Shown here piece after piece: positions 1 to 8,437 of a DNA stretch of 44,228 nt. The stretch comes from an uncultured Bacteroidales bacterium (GTDB lineage: Bacteria; Bacteroidota; Bacteroidia; Bacteroidales; Paludibacteraceae). The notes below the pieces were generated by a model, which saw only the letters and a list, made by a program, of their open reading frames with translations, had not been told where the DNA came from and did no database searches. Every line of letters begins with the position of its first letter. Position 1 is the stretch's first letter. A program made the position numbers and the translations under genes. The stretch is taken from assembly GCA_903911085.1 (NCBI GenBank), contig CAIWCC010000192.1:1-44228 (forward strand), read 5' to 3'.

Positions 1-218
1 AAATTTGCCATTTTTTTTGTTTAATTGATTTATTAAAACGATTTATAAAAAAAACAAGCTAGCACTTAACAATTAGGTTTTTGATCAATGGAAATAATAC
101 CATAATTGAATATTTGATGTCATTTATTTCTGACTTTGAGTATTTAAAAAGAAATTAGATAATGCTGCTAAAGTATTACTTATCAAAAAAAGTTTGATAT
201 TTTTTAAACAACTTATAA
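1..218. other. AT-rich leader before the polysaccharide locus
   Basis: This 218-base stretch precedes the first complete gene. I see no credible coding sequence, RNA gene or strong hairpin in it. It is very AT-rich, with long A and T runs, as expected for a Bacteroidota intergenic region. The locus may continue further upstream, outside the window. Confidence 0.4.
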
Positions 219-1754
219 ATGGCTCAAAACGACAACAATAAGCGAATAGCTAAAAATACAATGTTACTGTATTTTAGAATGATACTGACCATGTTAGTTT
301 CGTTATATACAGTAAGAATTGTACTAAACACTTTGGGTACTGTTGATTTTGGTATTTATAGCGTAGTTGGTGGTATAGTAACATTATTTGCATTTCTAAG
401 CAGCTCAATGGCCTCGGCTTCTCTCCGATTTTTCGCTTATGAACTAGGGCGTAATGACATCGAGCAGCTAAAGAAAACATTTAGTATGACCATGACAATC
501 TATATAATGATTGCTGTGATAATTTTAGTATTTGCAGAAACAATTGGTTTATGGATATTAAATACTCAAATGACCATACCTACCGAAAGAATGGCTGCTG
601 CTCAAATGGTTTATCAGTTTTCAATTTTTTCGTTCATGATGACCATGTTTACCATTCCTTACAATGCTTCCATTATTGCTCACGAAAACATGAAGGTTTA
701 TGCTTATGTGAGCATTATTGAGGTATTACTTAAATTAGTAATCGTATATTTGCTAGTTTTATTCTCTTACGATAAATTAAAACTTTACGCATTTTTAATG
801 TTTGGAGTTACGGGCATTGTAACACTAATATATCGAACTTATTGCAAGAGAAAATTTGTTGAATGTACTTATACTTACTTTTGGGATAAGAAATTATTCA
901 AAGAAATATTTAGTTATTCAGGATGGAACTTATTCAGTGTTATTGCTTTAGCATTGAACACACAAGGTGTAAATATTATTCTCAACTCATTTTTTGGTCC
1001 TTTGGTGAACGCGTCAAGAGGTATTGCCTATCAGGTAAACAGCGCAGTTGATCAGTTCGTACAAAATTTCATGACAGCTACTCGCCCTCAAATAATTAAG
1101 TATTATTCGACAGGTGAAAATGAAAAAATGCTCAAATTAATTTTCCAGAGCTCAAAACTTTCATTCTTTTTATTATTTATTCTTTCGATGCCAATTCTCT
1201 TAGAAACGAATTATGTTTTCATTCTTTGGCTAAAATTAGTTCCCGATTATGCTGTAATTTTCACACGTCTAGTAATTATATCACTATTAATAAACTCATT
1301 ATCATATCCTTTAATTACTGGCGCACAAGCAACAGGAGATATTAAGAAATATCAATTAACAATTGGATTAGTTGCTTTCTTAAATTTACCAATATCTTAT
1401 CTGTTTTTAAAAATCGGATTCCCTGCACAATCAGTATTTTTTGTAACAGTTGTATTTTCAATTATTTATTTAGTTTTGCGTTTGGTTTTATTGAAAGAGT
1501 TAATTGGATTATCTCGTATTGCTTACCTAAAAGAAGTAATTTTGCCAGTAAGCATTACTGCTACTACTGCTTATATAATCCCATTAATTATATCTAATTA
1601 TTTGCCAGAAAGCTTTTTGCGATTTGCCATTGTTGTAATTATCGGTTTCATTATATCAATTTTTTCAATTTTTTTTATTGGAATGTCGTTAATCGAAAGA
1701 AATATGTTGAAAGAGCAGATGAAAAAATTGAGTTCCAAGTTTTTAAATAAATAA
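219..1754 (+). CDS. Wzx-type polysaccharide flippase (MOP superfamily)
   Basis: This 511-residue polytopic protein is predicted to flip undecaprenyl-linked glycan repeat units across the inner membrane. The N-terminus has the Bacteroidota flippase signature: a run beginning RIAKNT, then LYTVRIVLNTLGTVDFGIY and a VVGG segment near residues 45-52. About 12-14 hydrophobic helices cover the whole length, and the size fits the MOP/Wzx family. It opens the cluster, 19 bp before the aldo/keto reductase, and all following genes to 17268 are on the same strand. The exact substrate cannot be read from sequence, because Wzx proteins diverge with the glycan they carry. A non-glycan MOP transporter is possible but unlikely in this neighbourhood. 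Confidence 0.9.
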   Translation: MAQNDNNKRIAKNTMLLYFRMILTMLVSLYTVRIVLNTLGTVDFGIYSVVGGIVTLFAFLSSSMASASLRFFAYELGRNDIEQLKKTFSMTMTIYIMIAVIILVFAETIGLWILNTQMTIPTERMAAAQMVYQFSIFSFMMTMFTIPYNASIIAHENMKVYAYVSIIEVLLKLVIVYLLVLFSYDKLKLYAFLMFGVTGIVTLIYRTYCKRKFVECTYTYFWDKKLFKEIFSYSGWNLFSVIALALNTQGVNIILNSFFGPLVNASRGIAYQVNSAVDQFVQNFMTATRPQIIKYYSTGENEKMLKLIFQSSKLSFFLLFILSMPILLETNYVFILWLKLVPDYAVIFTRLVIISLLINSLSYPLITGAQATGDIKKYQLTIGLVAFLNLPISYLFLKIGFPAQSVFFVTVVFSIIYLVLRLVLLKELIGLSRIAYLKEVILPVSITATTAYIIPLIISNYLPESFLRFAIVVIIGFIISIFSIFFIGMSLIERNMLKEQMKKLSSKFLNK

Positions 1755-1773
1755 CAATTCTAACTTCAAAAAC

Positions 1774-2634
1774 ATGGAAAATAATTATATTCTTAATAAT
1801 GGTGTAAAAATGCCTTCAATAATTATGGGCACTACAAGTTTTACAAGTTTTCGTCAAATGAATGAAGCTATTTGTTCGGCCATAGATGCGGGTTGTAGAG
1901 CATTTGACACTTCAAGGTTTTATAGAACAGGTGGTGAAGAAACCGAAAAGTGTTTGGGTATAATTATCAAAAATTATTTGAAAAGCAATTCATATTTAAC
2001 ACGTGAAGATTTTTTTATAACCACAAAACTTGCCATTCCTCAACTAATTAGAGGAAGTATTGAAAAAGATGTTATAGAATCTATTAACAAATTAGATACT
2101 GAATATATTGATAGTTTGTTAATTCACTGGCCATTTCCTGATTATTTTGTTCCAGCATACCAGAAAATGGAAGAATTGTATAAAAAAGGTTTGGTAAAAA
2201 CTTTAGGAATGAGCAACTGCCAAATTCGTCATTTTGAACAATTGTTTGATGCAGGGCTAGAAATAAATCCACAAGTTCATCAATTGGAGTTGCATCCGTT
2301 AAATACAGCTAGTGAAACGGTTGAATACTGCAAAAAGAAAAATATAAATATTCAAGCATATTCACCTTTAGGTAAAATGTTAGATCCGATAAAAAACAAT
2401 GAAACTCTAAAAGAAATTGCGAATAAACACGAAAAAAGTTTGGCACAAATACTTTTGAGGTGGCATTATCAACTTGGTTTTGCACCAATATTTAGGTCAA
2501 AATCTGTTGATCGAATTAAAAATAATCTTGAATTATTTGACTTTAGATTAAGTGAAGACGAAATTGAATTGATATCAAATTTAAATCAAAATTACAAAAT
2601 CTGTACAGAATCTTCAAGGTGTCCAGGTTATTAA
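1774..2634 (+). CDS. Aldo/keto reductase
   Basis: This is a 286-residue NAD(P)H-dependent oxidoreductase of the aldo/keto reductase superfamily, a soluble TIM barrel. The catalytic tetrad is readable: Asp45 (FDTS), Tyr50, Lys85 (TTKLA) and His118 (LIHWP). A GMSNC motif follows near residue 195, and RSKS near 250 is typical of the C-terminal cofactor-binding strand. Length is normal for the family. It sits between the flippase and a membrane protein, with a MenD-like carboligase one gene further on, so it may reduce a carbonyl on a sugar precursor or acyl substituent (inference). The substrate cannot be assigned from sequence. The family call is firm. Confidence 0.88.
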   Translation: MENNYILNNGVKMPSIIMGTTSFTSFRQMNEAICSAIDAGCRAFDTSRFYRTGGEETEKCLGIIIKNYLKSNSYLTREDFFITTKLAIPQLIRGSIEKDVIESINKLDTEYIDSLLIHWPFPDYFVPAYQKMEELYKKGLVKTLGMSNCQIRHFEQLFDAGLEINPQVHQLELHPLNTASETVEYCKKKNINIQAYSPLGKMLDPIKNNETLKEIANKHEKSLAQILLRWHYQLGFAPIFRSKSVDRIKNNLELFDFRLSEDEIELISNLNQNYKICTESSRCPGY

Positions 2635-2697
2635 AGAATACATTTTGTAAAAGGTCTATAGTGTGAACTGAATTTTGCAACAATAATATTTAGAAAC

Positions 2698-3759
2698 ATG
2701 AAACTTAAAACTGTTTTGGGGGGCAAAAAGCTCATTTACATATTTTTATCGATTTTAATAATTATATTTCATTTGAAATTTAGATTATTAGCAGATATAT
2801 ATATTTACATTTTTTGTTTTGTTATAATACTTGCTGCGATATCTTGGATTGTGAATGAATTTTGGAAATCTAAACTTGACAAATTATTCATCGATTATCC
2901 AGGCAGAATAAATAGCTATAAGAATTTCAAACGAAATTACGATATAGCATGTGTAGGAGGTACACAAGGGTTATTTGCTGTCGATTTTACTCAACAAAAC
3001 GATGTTTCTGCATTTAATTGGTGTATGGAAAATCAATCATTGGAGAATGATTTTTTAATGCTCAAAAACTTTTTTAGCATTTTAAAGAAAGATGGTAAAG
3101 TGCTATTGTTTTTGTCACCTTTTGCAAATACCAATAGCGAATTAATGGTAAACAAAAACTATAAATACCAAATATTTTTAGATAAATTTTTATTTACAGT
3201 AAATAATAACAAAAAGTTTTATTTTCGAGATTGGCTAGTAACAAATACATTGCTTCGAAAAAAAAAGGACAATCTTTTTCTAATGTCGATTCACTATTAT
3301 CCTATTTTATATCCAATTACGATAATAAAGTTGTTTATTGAAATAAAAAAGCGAAATAATGATTTGAGAACAGCTGAAACAATTAATGACAAAAAGCTTA
3401 AAATAGATACTGAAAAACGTGTAAAAGAATTTATGAATATCAATTCTACTTTTGCGATTGAAAAGAATAAAATCTTATTAATGGAAATGAATAAATTCAT
3501 TAAAGACAGAGATTTAAATCTTATTATTGTAATTCCACCAATTTCGTCAACACTTACTAATGCACTAAAAAATACTGAATTAAATCAAAAACTAAAAACA
3601 TTTATTCATTCTGCTGGTATATTAGAAAATTCTGTACTGAATTATTTCAACAATAAAGAGTTTACCAACAATAGTTTATTCATAGATTCGTACCGTTTAA
3701 ATTTACAAGGAAGAAAGCAATTTACGACTCAATTAATTAAAGATATAAAAAACATATAA
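2698..3759 (+). CDS. Membrane-anchored SGNH/DltD-like protein, catalytic His apparently replaced
   Basis: This 353-residue protein has two hydrophobic segments at about residues 12-29 and 32-52, then a larger, probably extracytoplasmic domain. That domain begins YDIACVGGTQGLFAVDF (81-97), which resembles the first strand and nucleophile loop of DltD/AlgX-type SGNH proteins. The C-terminus has FIDSYRLNLQGRKQFT, the position of the family's usual D-x-x-H-L-N...G...F-T block, but Arg333 stands where His is expected. The first loop reads GGTQ rather than an obvious G-x-S. This suggests an acyl-transfer or esterase fold with altered chemistry, or a binding protein. The fold call rests on motif resemblance only; the gene could also be called hypothetical. 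It lies 26 bp before the MenD-like gene. Confidence 0.5.
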   Translation: MKLKTVLGGKKLIYIFLSILIIIFHLKFRLLADIYIYIFCFVIILAAISWIVNEFWKSKLDKLFIDYPGRINSYKNFKRNYDIACVGGTQGLFAVDFTQQNDVSAFNWCMENQSLENDFLMLKNFFSILKKDGKVLLFLSPFANTNSELMVNKNYKYQIFLDKFLFTVNNNKKFYFRDWLVTNTLLRKKKDNLFLMSIHYYPILYPITIIKLFIEIKKRNNDLRTAETINDKKLKIDTEKRVKEFMNINSTFAIEKNKILLMEMNKFIKDRDLNLIIVIPPISSTLTNALKNTELNQKLKTFIHSAGILENSVLNYFNNKEFTNNSLFIDSYRLNLQGRKQFTTQLIKDIKNI

Positions 3760-3785
3760 GTTAAACAATTTAAATACGACCAATT

Positions 3786-5507
3786 ATGTACTCAGAAAAA
3801 AAGAACGTTTTACAATTACTTGCTTTATTAAAAGCTTATGGCATTGATAAAATTGTACTATCTCCAGGAAATAGAAATGTCCCAATAGTACACTCGATAG
3901 AAATGGATCCATATTTTACTTGTTATTCGGTGGTTGACGAAAGAAGTGCAGCTTTTTTTGCTCTGGGTTTGATAATGAAAACTCAAAAACCTGTTGCAAT
4001 TTGCTGTACATCTGGTACTTCTCTGATGAACTACGGTTCAGGTATTGCTGAGGCATTTTACCAAAAGCTTCCATTAGTAGTTATTTCGGCAGATAAATCG
4101 CAAAAATACAAAGGTCAAAATGAAGGTCAACTAATTCCGCAATCGGGCATTTACAATCATATTGTAAAAAAATGCGTTGATATTGACGAAGTAGTGACAG
4201 AAGAAGACGAATGGTATTGCAATAGATTGATTAACGAAGCACTTTTGGAATTAGACCACAATGGTAAAGGCCCAGTACACATAAATATTGAAATTTGGAA
4301 TAAATTATATAATTTCACAGTTCCACAATTGCCTGTTGTAAGAAAGATTTCACGTTTCACTTTGCCAACGTTAAAAACCGAACTACAACATTATGCCAAC
4401 ATTCTAAAAAGCTCGAAGAAAAGAATGATTGTTTTTGGTCAATCTTTACCAATCAACGAAAAAGAAGTTGCTATATTAAACAACTTTTTAAAGAAGTTCA
4501 ATTGTATAATTTTTGCGGAAAGTCTTTCTAACCTTCACCATGAGAATGTAATAGGTAATTTTGAGAGACTTTTAATTGCCAAAACCGATCTTCAGAAAAG
4601 AGAGTTAAAGCCTGATTTGGTAATTTCGATGAATGGTTTTTTCATCAATGAATTTGCTATAAAAGAATTTAATCGCAAATATCCATCAAATGAACATTGG
4701 CATATAGCAGAAGATGGTGCTGTTTGCGACCAATTTAAGTGTTTATCTACAATTTTTGAAGGAAACATTTATAGCGTTCTGGAAATGTTTACACAATCAA
4801 TTAGCGATTCTGAAGTATTAAATGACAATAATTTCATTTCAAAATGGAAAGAATATGACAAAGAAATGACTGAGAAAGAATACAGTTATAACTATTCTGA
4901 TATGTATGTGGTTCAACAGTTTATCAAAGTACTTCCACAGAAATCGTCATTACACATTGCCAATAGTAGCAGCGTCAGATTATCACAATTTTTTACCATT
5001 GATGAATCAGTACAAATTTTCTGCAATAGAGGCACTAACGGTATTGATGGCTCATTTTCAGCGGCCGTTGGTTATGCTTCACTAAACGATGATTTGACAT
5101 TTTTACTAATTGGTGATTTAAGTTTCTTTTACGATGTAAATGCTATTTGGAACAAACATGTAAGCAAAAACCTACGCATTCTTATCAACAACAATGGTGG
5201 TGCAAGTATTTTTCATTATACAGTTACACCTGAATTGCGCCCAACATTAAATCTTCATACAGCAGCACAGCACGAAGTAAGTGCTCGAGGTTGGGTTGAA
5301 TCTCTTGGTTTTTACTATTTGTCTGCTTCCAATGCCAAAGAATTGGAAAAAAACTTACCTGATTTTATCAACAAGAATCATGACAAACCAGTTGTTCTTG
5401 AAGTATTTACCGACTTAAATACGGATGCTCAAGCATTTAAAGATCAATTTGAGCAACGAAGTGTTTTCACAAAAATACAAGATAAAATTTCCAAAAAGAT
5501 TTTTTAA
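3786..5507 (+). CDS. MenD-like thiamine diphosphate carboligase (diverged paralogue)
   Basis: This 573-residue ThDP enzyme closely resembles 2-succinyl-5-enolpyruvyl-6-hydroxy-3-cyclohexene-1-carboxylate synthase (MenD), especially the Bacteroidales form. The cofactor-activating Glu is kept (Glu52 in VDERSAAFF). Also present are CCTSGTS (73-79), Gln115, NSSSVR (393-398, Arg398), NRGTNGIDG (Arg415) and the Mg/ThDP loop beginning GDLSFFYD. Several residues that bind the substrates in E. coli MenD differ: SPGSR has become SPGNR (Asn29), the ADRP arginine has become Lys104, and the SK pair of the central domain reads NE. No men gene is nearby; the neighbours are glycan genes. I infer a carboligase or decarboxylase recruited to make a glycan building block. 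A true MenD used for menaquinone cannot be excluded. Confidence 0.8.
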   Translation: MYSEKKNVLQLLALLKAYGIDKIVLSPGNRNVPIVHSIEMDPYFTCYSVVDERSAAFFALGLIMKTQKPVAICCTSGTSLMNYGSGIAEAFYQKLPLVVISADKSQKYKGQNEGQLIPQSGIYNHIVKKCVDIDEVVTEEDEWYCNRLINEALLELDHNGKGPVHINIEIWNKLYNFTVPQLPVVRKISRFTLPTLKTELQHYANILKSSKKRMIVFGQSLPINEKEVAILNNFLKKFNCIIFAESLSNLHHENVIGNFERLLIAKTDLQKRELKPDLVISMNGFFINEFAIKEFNRKYPSNEHWHIAEDGAVCDQFKCLSTIFEGNIYSVLEMFTQSISDSEVLNDNNFISKWKEYDKEMTEKEYSYNYSDMYVVQQFIKVLPQKSSLHIANSSSVRLSQFFTIDESVQIFCNRGTNGIDGSFSAAVGYASLNDDLTFLLIGDLSFFYDVNAIWNKHVSKNLRILINNNGGASIFHYTVTPELRPTLNLHTAAQHEVSARGWVESLGFYYLSASNAKELEKNLPDFINKNHDKPVVLEVFTDLNTDAQAFKDQFEQRSVFTKIQDKISKKIF

Positions 5508-5566
5508 AGGTAACTTTCTGATAATAAATTATTTTTCAATATACTCAACATTAAATTTATAACATC

Positions 5567-6898
5567 ATGAACATCTCAATTGTAGGAACAGGGTATGTAG
5601 GACTAGTTTCGGGTGCTTGCTTAGCCGAAACAGGCGCAGTAGTTAATTGCATTGATGTAAATCAAAGTAAAATTGACAGTTTAAATGAAGGTATAATGCC
5701 AATATACGAACCTGGATTAGAGGATCTCGTAAAACGTAACGTTCAGAAAGAAAGATTGTTTTTCAAAACAAAATTATCTGAAGTTGTAAATGAAAGTGAC
5801 GCAATATTTATTGCTGTAGGTACTCCACCAGATGAAGATGGTAGTGCCGATTTAAAATATGTTTTGGGTGTAGCACGCGAAATAGGCTCAAATTTAGATA
5901 ATTACACGGTAGTTGTAACAAAAAGTACGGTGCCTGTAGGTACAGCAAAAAAGGTTAAAGCAGCTATTCAAGAAGAACTTGATAAAAGAGGCGTAAGCGT
6001 AGAATTTGATGTGGCATCCAATCCTGAATTTTTGAAAGAAGGAAATGCCGTTGATGATTTTTTGAAACCCGACCGTATTGTTATCGGTGTTGAATCGGAA
6101 ACTGCCGAAAAAGTATTGAAACGACTTTACAAACCATTTGTGCTAAATAATCATCCAATTATCGTGATGGATATTACTTCATCCGAGATGACAAAATACG
6201 CAGCTAACTCAATGCTAGCCACTAAAATCAGTTTTATTAACGAAGTTGCAAATCTTTGCGAAATAGTAGGTGCTGATATTAATCTGGTTCGCAAAGGTAT
6301 TGGATCGGACTCCCGCATTGGCTACAAATTTCTTTATCCAGGAGTAGGATATGGTGGTTCTTGTTTTCCAAAAGATGTGCAAGCATTAATAAAAACCGCG
6401 AAAAGTTACAATTGCGATCTTAAAATACTTCAAGCAGTTGAAGATGCAAACATGTTCCAAAAAACAGTTTTGTTTGATAAAATCAACAAGCACTTTGAAG
6501 GTGATTTGAAAGGAAAAACAATTGCCATTTGGGGTCTTTCGTTCAAGCCTGAAACAGATGACATGCGCGAAGCACCGTCGTTGGTATTGATAAATAGCTT
6601 ATTGGAAAATGGTGTCACTGTATGTGCCTATGACCCAATAGCTATGCATGAAACTAAACGAATTTTGGGCGACAAAATTAGATATTGTAATGATATGTAC
6701 GAAGCACTAATTGGCGCTGACGCTTTGGCGGTAGTTACAGAATGGAGTGAATTCCGTCTTCCAAACTTTAAAGTGATGGATCGCCTCATGAACAATAAAG
6801 TATTATTTGATGGTAGAAATATATTTGATTTGGAGCAAATTGAGGATTTCGATTTTACTTATTATAGTATCGGTCGGAAACCTTTAAACAACAAATAA
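5567..6898 (+). CDS. ugd: UDP-glucose 6-dehydrogenase
   Basis: This 443-residue enzyme oxidises UDP-glucose to UDP-glucuronate with two NAD+. The N-terminal Rossmann motif GTGYVG is at 7-12. The catalytic cysteine is Cys266 in GYGGSCFPKD. A conserved central helix includes SSEMTKYAANSMLATKISF-type sequence around residues 205-225, and the C-terminal UDP-binding domain begins near KGKTIAIWGLSFKP. All three domains are present and the length is normal. It supplies the uronic acid for this locus and the substrate for the UDP-glucuronate decarboxylase at 22044. An unusually strong hairpin lies just after the stop. A UDP-ManNAc dehydrogenase is less likely given the match to the UDP-glucose dehydrogenase type. 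Confidence 0.95.
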   Translation: MNISIVGTGYVGLVSGACLAETGAVVNCIDVNQSKIDSLNEGIMPIYEPGLEDLVKRNVQKERLFFKTKLSEVVNESDAIFIAVGTPPDEDGSADLKYVLGVAREIGSNLDNYTVVVTKSTVPVGTAKKVKAAIQEELDKRGVSVEFDVASNPEFLKEGNAVDDFLKPDRIVIGVESETAEKVLKRLYKPFVLNNHPIIVMDITSSEMTKYAANSMLATKISFINEVANLCEIVGADINLVRKGIGSDSRIGYKFLYPGVGYGGSCFPKDVQALIKTAKSYNCDLKILQAVEDANMFQKTVLFDKINKHFEGDLKGKTIAIWGLSFKPETDDMREAPSLVLINSLLENGVTVCAYDPIAMHETKRILGDKIRYCNDMYEALIGADALAVVTEWSEFRLPNFKVMDRLMNNKVLFDGRNIFDLEQIEDFDFTYYSIGRKPLNNK

Positions 6899-6919
6899 AT
6901 TCACATCAAAAATTGTTTA

Positions 6920-6960
6920 ATTTCTGCTTCACAATCATTATTCGATTGTGTAGCAGAAAT
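6920..6960. terminator. Long hairpin downstream of ugd
   Basis: An inverted repeat with 17-bp arms (6920-6936 and 6944-6960), one mismatch and a 7-nt loop starts 22 bases after the ugd stop. There is no long T-run after it, so it may be an RNA processing or stability element rather than a strong intrinsic terminator. It lies in the 152-bp gap before the next glycosyltransferase. Confidence 0.5.
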
Positions 6961-7050
6961 ATAAAGCTATATCTATTTTAATGAAAAGCTGATTACAAAG
7001 TCAATTTTTATTACTTTACATTATTTTCTTTACTTCTAAATTGCAATCAC

Positions 7051-8268
7051 ATGGAAATCATATACATACTGTTACACATAATAGAGTATCTCATTTTTAT
7101 TTATTTGAGTTTCTCGGCACTATACATTTTGGTATTCACATTTGCAGGAAATTTAATTTCAAGCAAGAGTAATACGAATCTAAAGCAAAAAAAAACACGT
7201 AAATATGCTGTACTAATTCCTGGCTATAAAGAAGATAGCGTGATTTGCGAAGTAGCTCAAGAAGCTTTAAAACAAGATTACCCGAAAGATTTATTTGATG
7301 TAGTGATAATTGCTGACTCATTTCAACCCGAAACAATTTTAAAATTGAAGCAATTACCTATCATTTTGGTTGAAGTTTCTTTCGAAAAAAGTACAAAATC
7401 AAAAGCTTTGAATAAAGCAATGGAGGCTATCGGCGACAATTATGATGTGGCACTTGTATTGGATGCAGATAATATAATGGAAACAGAATTTATCACTAAA
7501 ATAGATACAGCATTCGACAACGGTTTTGAGATAGTACAAGGACATAGAATTGCAAAAAACACAAATAATGCCTTGGCAGTTTTAGATGCCATTAGCGAAG
7601 AACTAAATAATAACATTTTTAGAAAAGGTCATCGTGCTTTGGGTTTTTCATCAGGGCTCATTGGGTCGGGCATGGCGTTCGGTTATGCAATGTTCAAAGA
7701 ACGCATGTTAAAAGTAAATGCTGTAGGTGGATTTGACAAAGAACTAGAACTCACTTTATTAAGAGACCGAAAAAAAATTGAATTTGTAGACAACGCATAT
7801 GTTTTAGACGAAAAAGTACAGAAATTAGAAGTTTTTGAAAGCCAAAGAAAACGTTGGTTAGCAGCACAATTCATCTATTTTAAACGATTCTTTTTAACTG
7901 GTGTTCATCATCTAATTTTTCAAGGAAACATTGACTTTTTCGATAAAGTATGTCAAATGATAGCTCCACCAAGAGTTTTACTGATTGGCATTACTGCAAT
8001 AATTTCATTGTTTACAGTACTGATTGGATTTTTATTTCCTGAGAATTTAATTTTCTCGATACAATCAATTTATTGGGTTTTCATTTTTCTTACCGTTGTT
8101 TTAGCATTTATTTTTGGCATTCCGTTCAAATTTTACAACCCACAAACAATCAAAGCTTTACTTTCATTACCAAAAGTATTTATCACAATGTTTTTATCAC
8201 TTTTTAAACTTAAAGGTGCTAATGAAAAATTTATTCATACCGAACACGGCAACATAGAAACAAAGTAA
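7051..8268 (+). CDS. Membrane GT2 glycosyltransferase with QxxRW motif
   Basis: This 405-residue family 2 glycosyltransferase has one N-terminal membrane helix (about 5-32) and a cluster of C-terminal helices (about 300-390). The GT-A domain starts at KYAVLIPGYKED (51-62). The metal-binding DAD is at 138-140 (LVLDADN). QRKRW at 265-269 is the QxxRW motif of membrane-bound, often processive, GT2 enzymes such as cellulose and hyaluronan synthases. It probably uses a UDP-sugar at the cytoplasmic face to extend a lipid-linked glycan; UDP-GlcA from the preceding gene is a plausible donor (inference). The motif is also found in non-processive members, so processivity is not certain. Confidence 0.88.
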   Translation: MEIIYILLHIIEYLIFIYLSFSALYILVFTFAGNLISSKSNTNLKQKKTRKYAVLIPGYKEDSVICEVAQEALKQDYPKDLFDVVIIADSFQPETILKLKQLPIILVEVSFEKSTKSKALNKAMEAIGDNYDVALVLDADNIMETEFITKIDTAFDNGFEIVQGHRIAKNTNNALAVLDAISEELNNNIFRKGHRALGFSSGLIGSGMAFGYAMFKERMLKVNAVGGFDKELELTLLRDRKKIEFVDNAYVLDEKVQKLEVFESQRKRWLAAQFIYFKRFFLTGVHHLIFQGNIDFFDKVCQMIAPPRVLLIGITAIISLFTVLIGFLFPENLIFSIQSIYWVFIFLTVVLAFIFGIPFKFYNPQTIKALLSLPKVFITMFLSLFKLKGANEKFIHTEHGNIETK

Positions 8269-8437
8269 ATTTTAGACATTAATAATGACTTAATTTCATT
8301 AGTCAGCAAGATTAATACCTAAGGTGATTTGATTTGCAAAAATGTCGGTATTTCTTAAATTGACAGTATAAATAATTACACCTGCAAATATTCAGAATTT
8401 CTATTCTTATTAAATATAACTCTTGAATTAAATTATT

